Assembly: GCA_023228875.1 (NCBI GenBank)
Contig: JALOAG010000007.1
Location: 53,630-117,629, forward strand
DNA: 64,000 bases
Source of the DNA: Bacteroidia bacterium
Lineage (GTDB): Bacteria > Bacteroidota > Bacteroidia > NS11-12g > UBA955
Reading direction: 5' to 3'
The notes under the pieces were generated by a model. The model saw only the letters and a program-made list of their open reading frames with translations, did no database searches and was not told the DNA's origin. This document shows, one piece after another, positions 52,170 to 58,995 of the stretch. How positions within the stretch are numbered: the first letter of the stretch is position 1; every line of letters begins with the position of its first letter. The translations under genes and the position numbers were made by a program.

Positions 52170-52667
52170 ATGTTAATTCTAGAGAATCTTAAGAAAATCA
52201 AATGCTTCATTTTTGATGTAGATGGAGTACTATCAGATGGCAGCATCATCATAACTGAAGAAGGGGCACAGTTGCGCAACATGTCTATCAAAGACGGCTA
52301 TGCACTCAGAAAAGCCTTAGAATCAGGATATATTATTGCAGTTATTAGTGGAGGAAACTCTCAAGGCGTGAAGGAGCGTTTGAACTACCTTGGCATAAAA
52401 GAGGTTTATTTGGGGATTCGCAATAAAATTGAGATTTTTGATAAACTGATTGAAGAATATGAACTCACTCCCGGGGAAGTATTATATATGGGAGATGATA
52501 TTCCTGACATAGAGATTCTCAAGAAATGTGGTGTTCCCTGTTGTCCGGCAGATGCAGTAGCAGAAGTAAAAGAAGTAAGTAGCTATATTTCACCCAATAC
52601 CGGTGGACACGAATGTGTAAGAGATGTCATTGAAAAAACATTAAAGGTTCAAAAAAAGTGGCTTTAG
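52170..52667 (+). CDS. kdsC: HAD-family phosphatase, KdsC-like (3-deoxy-D-manno-octulosonate 8-phosphate phosphatase)
   Basis: 165 residues from ATG 52170 (the frame is open back to 52128, overlapping iscX). KdsC removes phosphate from KDO-8-phosphate to give KDO for lipid A core. HAD motif 1 is IFDVDGVLSDGSI (Asp16, Asp18), motif 2 is IAVISGGNSQG, and motif 4 is VLYMGDDIPDIEIL. The small, capless size and PCCPADAVAEVKEV near the end match the tetrameric KdsC group. A related sialic/other ulosonate phosphatase is possible. Confidence 0.88.
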   Translation: MLILENLKKIKCFIFDVDGVLSDGSIIITEEGAQLRNMSIKDGYALRKALESGYIIAVISGGNSQGVKERLNYLGIKEVYLGIRNKIEIFDKLIEEYELTPGEVLYMGDDIPDIEILKKCGVPCCPADAVAEVKEVSSYISPNTGGHECVRDVIEKTLKVQKKWL

Positions 52668-52740
52668 CCCGATGTGCTTAGTATATTGCACACTTCCTCT
52701 TTTTTTAAAACAGTAAAACCCCAGCTCATAGAATATTTTA

Positions 52741-52768
52741 TTTGTAATCATTATAAATAGTAACTTTG
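52741..52768 (+). promoter_or_regulatory. Promoter of osmC-like gene (TTTG-N16-TAACTTTG)
   Basis: TTTG at 52741-52744, 16 bases, TAACTTTG at 52761-52768; both Bacteroidota elements. The start codon is 34 bases on, at 52803. Confidence 0.55.
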
Positions 52769-52802
52769 AAACCAATTAAGAACACTTAAAAACAATATTA
52801 TC

Positions 52803-53231
52803 ATGATTAAACACATAGCAAATGCCGTTTGGAAAGGCACAGTTAAAGAAGGCAACGGACAAATTACAACCCGTAGCAAAGTATTAGAAAATACTCAGTA
52901 TTCATTCAAATCACGTTTTGAAAATGGAGCAGGGACCAACCCTGATGAACTTTTAGCAGCATCACATGCAGGATGTTTTGCAATGGCAACCAGTCTACTT
53001 TTAGGTAAAGAAGGTTATACCCCTGAATCACTTGAAGCAAAATGTGAACTCACAATGAATCCTGACAAACTTGAGATAACTGCTTCACATCTTACTTTGC
53101 ATGCAAGAATTCCTAACATTTCAAATGCTAAATTCTTAGAGATTGCAAACCATGCTAAAGAAGCATGTCCAATCAGCAAAGTGCTGAATTGCACCATCAC
53201 ATTAGATGCCTCATTGGCAAGTGCACAGTAA
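52803..53231 (+). CDS. OsmC family peroxiredoxin
   Basis: 142 residues, the OsmC (not Ohr) length. The active cysteines are C58 in LAASHAGCFAMATSLLLG and C122 in HAKEACPISKVLN. The N-terminal NAVWKGTVKEGNGQITT is typical of OsmC. These proteins reduce organic hydroperoxides with lipoylated or thiol partners. It has its own promoter and a terminator 12 bases after the stop, so it may be a one-gene unit in front of a redox-related cluster. Confidence 0.95.
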   Translation: MIKHIANAVWKGTVKEGNGQITTRSKVLENTQYSFKSRFENGAGTNPDELLAASHAGCFAMATSLLLGKEGYTPESLEAKCELTMNPDKLEITASHLTLHARIPNISNAKFLEIANHAKEACPISKVLNCTITLDASLASAQ

Positions 53232-53242
53232 CTATCACTCAC

Positions 53243-53275
53243 AATGACTGCACCAAAAGTGCAGTCATTTTTTTT
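53243..53275 (+). terminator. Rho-independent terminator after the osmC-like gene
   Basis: AATGACTGCAC and GTGCAGTCATT pair perfectly around CAAAA, followed by eight T. The next gene (DoxX) starts only 8 bases beyond it. Confidence 0.88.
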
Positions 53276-53282
53276 AATAAAT

Positions 53283-53702
53283 ATGGAAATAAAAATTATC
53301 AAACTATTTCTACGCTTAGCCTTAGCAGCAGGTTTTCTCTATGCTTCTATAGACAGACTGAATGACATAATAGGCATACTCAATCCTAACACAGTCTTTT
53401 GGGGAAATTGGAACAACTTTGTTGCTTATACTTCTAAATTAATGCCATGGTTTCCTCACTGGCTTGTACTGACTTTAGCAATCATTGCAACTATATGTGA
53501 AATTGTATTTGGGATATGTTTACTCATTGGATGGAAAACCAACCAGGCAGCACGCTTGAGCGGTGTGTTACTTCTATTGTTTGCCATTTTTATGAGCCTG
53601 ACAGTGGGACTTCCAACTGTATTTGCATATTCAGTATATAGCGCATCGGCTGCGGCATTTGCACTAAGTACATTTAAAGTAAAATTTTTAGAATTTAAAT
53701 AA
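53283..53702 (+). CDS. DoxX-family membrane protein
   Basis: 139 residues from ATG 53283, four membrane helices. The DoxX pattern is visible: FLRLALAAGFLYASIDRLN in TM1, then NNFVAYTSKLMPWFPHWLV, ATICEIVFGICLLIGWKT (Glu in TM2) and RLSGVLLLLFAIFMSLTVG. The biochemical role of DoxX is unclear; related proteins pair with oxidoreductases. It is followed closely by two AhpD-like genes and an SDR gene, which suggests a common redox function. Confidence 0.85.
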   Translation: MEIKIIKLFLRLALAAGFLYASIDRLNDIIGILNPNTVFWGNWNNFVAYTSKLMPWFPHWLVLTLAIIATICEIVFGICLLIGWKTNQAARLSGVLLLLFAIFMSLTVGLPTVFAYSVYSASAAAFALSTFKVKFLEFK

Positions 53703-53710
53703 CAATCACC

Positions 53711-54070
53711 ATGAACGAAAACAATGATTTTTACCCACCTTCCTCAGCGGAAAATAATAGACAAAAGGCAGAATTAGCACCAAAACAAATTGAAGCATGG
53801 CGCACCTTCAGCAGAACAGTCTTTAAAGAAGGCGTTTTGGATGAAAAAACGAAACAACTCATAGCAGTTGCGGTTGCACACGTAACCCAATGCCCTTATT
53901 GCATTAAAGCACATGTTCCAATGGCAATGCACAAAGGAGCCAGCAAACAAGAAATTATGGAAGCAATATGGGTAGCATCTGAAATGCGTGCAGGAGCTGC
54001 TTATGCTCATGCAACGATTGCAATGGATGCAATGGAAAGGGCAGAAAAAAACAATGAACATCAAAGCTAA
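53711..54070 (+). CDS. Carboxymuconolactone decarboxylase/AhpD-like family protein
   Basis: 119 residues, all helical. The AhpD-type redox site is C61-P-Y-C64-I-K-A-H68 in VTQCPYCIKAHVPMAMHKGA, with the helix EIMEAIWVASEMRAGAAYAH. These proteins reduce partners such as AhpC or scavenge peroxides through a Cys-x2-Cys pair plus His. It lies 8 bases after the DoxX gene and 15 bases before a second AhpD-like gene. Confidence 0.93.
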   Translation: MNENNDFYPPSSAENNRQKAELAPKQIEAWRTFSRTVFKEGVLDEKTKQLIAVAVAHVTQCPYCIKAHVPMAMHKGASKQEIMEAIWVASEMRAGAAYAHATIAMDAMERAEKNNEHQS

Positions 54071-54085
54071 TCAATAAAATAAATC

Positions 54086-54559
54086 ATGTACAGACTAAAT
54101 TACGGGGCAGCAGACCCTAAAGCAATGAAAGCCATGTTAGGCTTAGAAGAATATGCATCTCAAGCAGGTATAGAACGTAGTTTATATGAATTAGTGAAAA
54201 CAAGAGCTTCGCAAATCAACGGTTGTGCTTATTGTTTAGACATGCATACAAAAGATGCAAGACATGCAGGCGAAACTGAACAACGATTATATTGCCTTCC
54301 GGCTTGGCGCGAAACTTCGTTTTATACTGAAAGAGAACGTGCAGCATTGGAATGGACTGAAGTAGTAACATTGATAGCCCAAAACCACATTTCTGATGAA
54401 CTGTACAACTCAGTAAAAAAATATTTTACAGATCAAGAGATGGTAGCATTAACAATGGCAATCATCGCAATCAATGGTTGGAATAGATTAGCTATCAGCT
54501 TTAAGACAGAGGCAGGCACCTATAAACCCGGCAGTCACAGCAGTTCCAACAAAAAATAA
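54086..54559 (+). CDS. Carboxymuconolactone decarboxylase/AhpD-like family protein, second copy
   Basis: 157 residues. The active motif is C47-A-Y-C50-L-D-M-H54 in SQINGCAYCLDMHTKDARH, and LPAWRETSFYTERERAALEW and ALTMAIIAINGWNRLAIS are characteristic of the longer AhpD-like group. Only distantly similar to the neighbour at 53711, so not a recent duplicate. Its stop overlaps the next start (TAATG), so translation is coupled to the SDR gene. Confidence 0.93.
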   Translation: MYRLNYGAADPKAMKAMLGLEEYASQAGIERSLYELVKTRASQINGCAYCLDMHTKDARHAGETEQRLYCLPAWRETSFYTERERAALEWTEVVTLIAQNHISDELYNSVKKYFTDQEMVALTMAIIAINGWNRLAISFKTEAGTYKPGSHSSSNKK

Positions 54560-55278
54560 TGAATTTAACGAATAAAGTAGCAGTCGTTACAGGTGCCGGT
54601 AGTGGCTTGGGGGCTTCTATTGCAGAAGCACTGATAAACAAGGGCGCTTCTGTATTTGGAATCGCACGCAATCAAGACGCACTGAAACGCATTCACACAA
54701 AATTGGGCGACAAATTTACTCCTGTTCAACTTGATATAACTGACCAAGAAGCAATTACCTCTTGGGTAAAAAACACCTTGTCAAACACTCATGCTCCCGA
54801 CATTCTTGTAAACAATGCCGGCATAGGCGGATTTGCTAAAATTGATACTATGCAAAGTGATGATTGGTTAAACATGATAAACACTAATCTCAATGGAATG
54901 TATTTCATCACCTCACAAATAGTACCTTTGTTAAAATCAAACAAAAACGTTACACACATAGTAAATATTGGCTCCATTTTAGGCACAATGGGCAGAGAAG
55001 AAGGAACAGCTTATTGTACTACAAAATACGGGGTGAGCGGGTTTAGTGATGCACTGTATAAGGAATTACGTCTATACAAAATCAAAGTAACCTGTATCAA
55101 CCCGGGCTCAATTGAAACAGGTTTCTTTCAAAGCTCAGGGATAAACCCACATGAAAACATGCTCCATCCTGCAGATGTAGCAGACACTATTATCCATGTT
55201 TTAGAAACACCGGACAACTTGCTGATAAACGAATTGACACTTAGACCTTTAAATCCAAAGGAGCCTAAGCAAATATAA
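54559..55278 (+). CDS. Short-chain dehydrogenase/reductase
   Basis: 239 residues. The cofactor motif is VTGAGSGLGASIAEAL near residue 10, then DILVNNAGIGGFAK, the catalytic Ser in VNIGSILGTMG, and Tyr-x3-Lys in YCTTKYGVSGFSDAL. Classical SDR with all active-site residues. The substrate is unknown. Start codon overlaps the stop of the AhpD-like gene, placing it in the DoxX-AhpD-AhpD-SDR-DUF488 run. Confidence 0.93.
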   Translation: MNLTNKVAVVTGAGSGLGASIAEALINKGASVFGIARNQDALKRIHTKLGDKFTPVQLDITDQEAITSWVKNTLSNTHAPDILVNNAGIGGFAKIDTMQSDDWLNMINTNLNGMYFITSQIVPLLKSNKNVTHIVNIGSILGTMGREEGTAYCTTKYGVSGFSDALYKELRLYKIKVTCINPGSIETGFFQSSGINPHENMLHPADVADTIIHVLETPDNLLINELTLRPLNPKEPKQI

Positions 55279-55292
55279 GGCAGTAATCAGTT

Positions 55293-55643
55293 ATGAAAAA
55301 AATCATTATTAAACGAGTTTATGAAGAACCAACTGCTCAAGACGGCTATCGAATTCTTGTTGACCGCTTATGGCCCAGAGGCATCAGTAAAGAAAAAGCA
55401 GAAATTAAAGAATGGCTCAAAGAATTAGCTCCAAGTACAGAACTTAGAAAATGGTTCCATCACGAACCTACACTGTTCCCTGAATTCAAAACAAAATATA
55501 TTGACGAACTAAAAGCGCAAACACAAACACTAAACCGCATTTCTTCCATGGCAAATCAAGAACAGATTTGCTTGGTGTATAGTGCCAAAGACGAAAAACA
55601 CAACCAAGCCATAGTGCTGAAAGAACTCATAGCGCAAGAGTAG
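55293..55643 (+). CDS. DUF488 family protein
   Basis: 116 residues, cytoplasmic. The family signature is complete: IKRVYEEPTAQDGYRILVDR, LWPRGISKEKAEIKEW, WFHHEPTLFPEFKTKY and CLVYSAKDEKHNQAIVL. The molecular function of DUF488 is not established; the fold and a reactive residue in the loop suggest a small-molecule or nucleic-acid-related role. It lies 14 bases after the SDR gene and probably closes the redox-related operon. Confidence 0.92.
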   Translation: MKKIIIKRVYEEPTAQDGYRILVDRLWPRGISKEKAEIKEWLKELAPSTELRKWFHHEPTLFPEFKTKYIDELKAQTQTLNRISSMANQEQICLVYSAKDEKHNQAIVLKELIAQE

Positions 55644-55685
55644 GTGCATTGCAGCTAATTTCTTATAGATATTTGAAAAATAGCC

Positions 55686-55693
55686 TACCTTTG
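55686..55693 (+). promoter_or_regulatory. -7 promoter element of panD operon (TACCTTTG)
   Basis: TACCTTTG followed by C, 9 bases before ATG 55703. It overlaps the longer open frame (from 55649), so the ATG is the likely start. Confidence 0.5.
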
Positions 55694-55702
55694 CAACCCT
55701 TT

Positions 55703-56047
55703 ATGCAGATACAGGTATTAAAGTCAAAAATACACGGTGCAAAAGTTACTGAGACCGAATTGAACTATATCGGCAGCATCACTATTGATGAAGATTTGCT
55801 GGATGCAGCAAACATGATTGAGAACGAGAAAGTACTTGTAGTCAACAACAATAATGGTGAACGTTTTGAAACCTACATTATCAAAGGTGAAAGAGGCAGT
55901 GGAGTGATAGGAATTAATGGTGCGGCTGCCAGAAAAGGCATCGTTGGAGACACCGTGATTATTATATCATTTGCGCTGATGGAATTTGAAGAAGCTAGAA
56001 GACACAAGCCTACAGTTGTTTTCCCAAACGATTTTAATAAAATTTAG
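55703..56047 (+). CDS. panD: Aspartate 1-decarboxylase (pyruvoyl enzyme)
   Basis: 114 residues from ATG 55703. PanD makes beta-alanine for pantothenate and CoA. The self-cleavage site is Gly24-Ser25 in LNYIGSITIDEDLLDAANM, exactly at the canonical position, with Lys9 (LKSKIHGA), Tyr/Asn residues and the C-terminal GAAARKGIVGDTVIIISFA in place. The start matches the family and puts the promoter just ahead. First gene of an operon with a flippase-like gene (start 1 base after the stop), rfaE2 and an Omp85 gene. Confidence 0.96.
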   Translation: MQIQVLKSKIHGAKVTETELNYIGSITIDEDLLDAANMIENEKVLVVNNNNGERFETYIIKGERGSGVIGINGAAARKGIVGDTVIIISFALMEFEEARRHKPTVVFPNDFNKI

Positions 56048-57070
56048 GTGACTTCGAAAACAAAAAAACTCCTCAGAATAGTATTCTTTGCTCTGATTGG
56101 AGTGATTGTTTTGTTCTTGGTTTTTAGGAACATTGATTGGAACAAGTTTTTACAAGGCGTTTCTGAGGCTAAGTTATCTTGGATACTGTTAGCAATGGTT
56201 GTGGGAGCATTGGGGCATTGGATTAGGGCTGCCAGATGGACTATCATGCTAAGATCTATTGGCTATAATTCTGCAAAAACTTATCCCGGTTTCTTGTCTG
56301 TGTTAGCGGGTTATTTTATCAACCTTGCAATCCCACGTGCCGGTGAAATTTCTCGCTGCGCACTCATGGGTGATGTGTGCAAAATTCCCGTTCAGAAACT
56401 CATAGGCACTGTTGTTACCGAACGAATCATTGATTTGTTGATGACAGCTTTTATTGTCGCTTTAGTTCTTTGGTTGCAATTCGAACTGCTGTATGGATTT
56501 ACTAACAATAATATTTTCATTCCTCTATCCGACAAATTCAAAGCATTTTACGAATTCAGTCTTTTCTACCCTATTATAATTGGGGTAGCGTTTATTGGAT
56601 TTGTACTTTATGCTCTGTTCAAAAAGAAACAGAAAGCAAACAATCAAAAGGAAAATAAAATCTTCCGTTTTATTACAGGAATTTTGGATGGAGTCAAAAG
56701 TGTATTCCAACTCAATCAACCCATACTTTTCACCCTCCAAACCTTTGGGATTTGGCTCACTTACTTAGGTTCTACGATTTGCATTTTACAAGCATTCAGC
56801 TTTACCGAAGCAGAAGGCATCAGTACAGGATTAAGTGTCCTCCTCTTTTCAACAATAGGGGTGATTGTTCCTGCTCCCGGAGGCATTGGCAGTATTTGGA
56901 CTACACAAAATGGACTTATAGAAATCTATGGTTACAGCTTAGAACATGCAACCTTGTTTGCCAGTCTGCTGTTTTTTACTCAAGTAATTGGTTTCATAAT
57001 TTTGGGTACTTTTGCATTGGTTCATCTCAGTATCCTGAAAAGCAAAAGCGATGCGCAACCCCAATCATAA
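56048..57070 (+). CDS. Flippase-like membrane protein (lysylphosphatidylglycerol synthase TM domain family)
   Basis: 340 residues, GTG start directly after the panD stop. About eight membrane segments. The family landmarks are ALGHWIRAARWTIML, YFINLAIPRAGEISRCALM, GTVVTERIIDLLM and the PAPGGIGSIWTTQNG loop. These proteins (UPF0104/LPG_synthase_TM) include flippases and lipid-linked transport proteins; the substrate here is unknown. It overlaps the next gene by 20 bases. Confidence 0.88.
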   Translation: MTSKTKKLLRIVFFALIGVIVLFLVFRNIDWNKFLQGVSEAKLSWILLAMVVGALGHWIRAARWTIMLRSIGYNSAKTYPGFLSVLAGYFINLAIPRAGEISRCALMGDVCKIPVQKLIGTVVTERIIDLLMTAFIVALVLWLQFELLYGFTNNNIFIPLSDKFKAFYEFSLFYPIIIGVAFIGFVLYALFKKKQKANNQKENKIFRFITGILDGVKSVFQLNQPILFTLQTFGIWLTYLGSTICILQAFSFTEAEGISTGLSVLLFSTIGVIVPAPGGIGSIWTTQNGLIEIYGYSLEHATLFASLLFFTQVIGFIILGTFALVHLSILKSKSDAQPQS

Positions 57071-57548
57071 AATAGTAAAGCTCGAAGACGGTTTAAGAAT
57101 TCTTGAGGTTCAAAAGAAATTCGGGAAAAAGATAATTTTCACCAATGGTTGCTTTGACATTTTACACAGAGGACATATAGAATACTTATTTGCTGCCAGA
57201 CAGCTTGGTGATTTCTTAGTGTTGGGCATCAATTCCGACAACTCTATACGAAGATTAGGCAAATCCCCATCCAGACCTTTACAAGACGAACAAGGGCGAG
57301 CGCTTGCCATTGCTTCTCTTTACTTTGTTGACATGGTAATCATTTTTGATGAGGATACTCCGTTGCATCTGATCAGCAACATACTCCCCAATATTTTAGT
57401 CAAAGGTGCGGATTACAAACCGGAAGACATTGTGGGTTACAAGGAAGTAACAGAAAATGGCGGCAGTGTTATTACCATTCCATTTATTGAAGGGTATTCA
57501 ACTACTGCAATAGAACAAAAAATTCTCAGAGAAAATATCCAAAGGTGA
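57051..57548 (+). CDS. rfaE2: D-glycero-beta-D-manno-heptose 1-phosphate adenylyltransferase
   Basis: 165 residues, the stand-alone C-terminal half of HldE. It forms ADP-heptose for LPS core. The nucleotidyltransferase motif is FTNGCFDILHRGHIEYLFAA (H39-x2-H42), followed by GINSDNSIRRLGK, SPSRPLQDEQGRALAIASL and VKGADYKPEDIVGYK, then IEGYSTTAIEQKI. The heptokinase half (rfaE1) is not present in the window. It overlaps the flippase gene by 20 bases and the following Omp85 gene by 4 (GTGA). Confidence 0.93.
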   Translation: MRNPNHKIVKLEDGLRILEVQKKFGKKIIFTNGCFDILHRGHIEYLFAARQLGDFLVLGINSDNSIRRLGKSPSRPLQDEQGRALAIASLYFVDMVIIFDEDTPLHLISNILPNILVKGADYKPEDIVGYKEVTENGGSVITIPFIEGYSTTAIEQKILRENIQR

Positions 57549-58945
57549 GACTGCATTACACAACCTTTTTATTGCTCCTATTCTATTCACTTTTCTTGCC
57601 TGCCCAACCGGCAAAAGTTGACTCATCCGCGGTCTTTGTTGTTCAGAATATCTTTATGCTGGGGAACAAAAAAACGAATGAGAGCATTATTCTGAGAGAA
57701 CTGACTTTCAAAAAAGGCGACAACCTCCCCTTTTACGCTCTCTCTACACATTTTGAGAAAAGCGAAAATCAACTGCTTAACACCGATTTGTTTAATGCAG
57801 TAGATGTTTTCAATGACTCTAATCAAAATGTGTATGTGATAGTAAAAGAAGACTGGTACATTTACCCCATCCCCATTTTGCAGATAGCAGACCGAAACTT
57901 CAACCAATGGTGGCTCACCAAAGACTTCTCAAGACTCAATTACGGCATACGCTTGGATTGGTATAACTTCTCAGGCAAAGCAGACAAACTGAAACTGTTG
58001 CTTAATCTTGGCTACACAAAACAAGTCGGATTATCTTATGAAGTGCCTTTCATAGACAAAAACAAACATTGGGGAATTGGTGCTGCGGGAGTATTCTCAA
58101 CAAATAGAGAAGTATGGGCATATCCCAACAATGACAAGTTAGTATTCTTTTCTGACCAAAATAATTTTTTAATTAAACGGAAATCTCTTGGAATTAACAC
58201 AACATACAGAAAGGGGTATTTTGACAAACACAATATTGGAATCAGCTTTTTAGATGTTCAAATAGCAGACACAGTCGCCTCTGCAGAAGTAAACTCAAAT
58301 TATCTCTTTGGCGGACATAACAAACAACAAACAATCAATATTGCTTATTCATATACTTATGACAAACGAGACATCAGAGGATATCCTTTAAAAGGCTATT
58401 TCATAAAAACAATTGCCGAACTTGATTTATATAATCCCAACAAGGGGTTTAGCGGATTCAATACCGAATTAACAGCCATTGCAAACATTTACATACCTAT
58501 TGCAAAAAACATTTACGCTAATTCAGGAATCACAACTTCCACTTCACGATTAGACAAAGCACCCTATATTTATACTCCTTCCTTAGGTTATGCAAACACT
58601 TTTGTGAGAGGATATGAATATTATGTTGTTGACGGTAAAGATTATTTTCTCTGGAGATCAAACCTAAAGTACGCTTTGGTAAACAATAAAAAATACTACT
58701 CACGCACCTTACCACACGCTTTCAGTACCGTTTCTTTTTCATGTATGGCAGGTATTTTCTATGACTTGGGGTTTATGCATAGTCCTTATGTGTATGCAAA
58801 CAACCGTCTGCCTAATACCTTGCTGCATGGGTTTGGTGCAGGCATAGACTTGATTTTCTTTTATGACCGTGTGCTCCGTTTAGAATTCACACAAAATGGT
58901 CTTAAAGAACATGGTTTTTATTTAAGTTTTTATGCCCCTTTATAA
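57545..58945 (+). CDS. Omp85-superfamily outer-membrane protein (POTRA plus barrel)
   Basis: 466 residues, GTG start overlapping the rfaE2 stop. A signal peptide (LHYTTFLLLLFYSLFLPA) precedes one POTRA-like domain, FVVQNIFMLGNKKTNESII through QNVYVIVKEDW, then a beta-barrel ending LKEHGFYLSFYAPL. The barrel contains the surface-antigen repeats YSYTYDKRDIRGYPLKGYF and FVRGYEYYV typical of Omp85. At 466 residues it is much shorter than BamA or TamA. It may assemble or export an outer-membrane component; the client is unknown. Confidence 0.83.
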   Translation: MRLHYTTFLLLLFYSLFLPAQPAKVDSSAVFVVQNIFMLGNKKTNESIILRELTFKKGDNLPFYALSTHFEKSENQLLNTDLFNAVDVFNDSNQNVYVIVKEDWYIYPIPILQIADRNFNQWWLTKDFSRLNYGIRLDWYNFSGKADKLKLLLNLGYTKQVGLSYEVPFIDKNKHWGIGAAGVFSTNREVWAYPNNDKLVFFSDQNNFLIKRKSLGINTTYRKGYFDKHNIGISFLDVQIADTVASAEVNSNYLFGGHNKQQTINIAYSYTYDKRDIRGYPLKGYFIKTIAELDLYNPNKGFSGFNTELTAIANIYIPIAKNIYANSGITTSTSRLDKAPYIYTPSLGYANTFVRGYEYYVVDGKDYFLWRSNLKYALVNNKKYYSRTLPHAFSTVSFSCMAGIFYDLGFMHSPYVYANNRLPNTLLHGFGAGIDLIFFYDRVLRLEFTQNGLKEHGFYLSFYAPL

Positions 58946-58983
58946 GCAGACACACGCTACTTTATAAACACTATTTTCTCCTC

Positions 58984-58991
58984 TATCTTTG
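58984..58991 (+). promoter_or_regulatory. -7 promoter element of ABC-F gene (TATCTTTG)
   Basis: TATCTTTG followed by C, only 4 bases before ATG 58996. TTTA at 58961-58964 (19 bases upstream) is a possible -33 element. The transcript should be leaderless. Confidence 0.5.
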
Positions 58992-58995
58992 CCGC

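Noticed and set aside
52670..52715. Possible terminator after kdsC (TGTGC...GCACA then a T-run)
   Set aside because: The stem is only 5 base pairs and is separated from the T-run by several bases; too weak to call.
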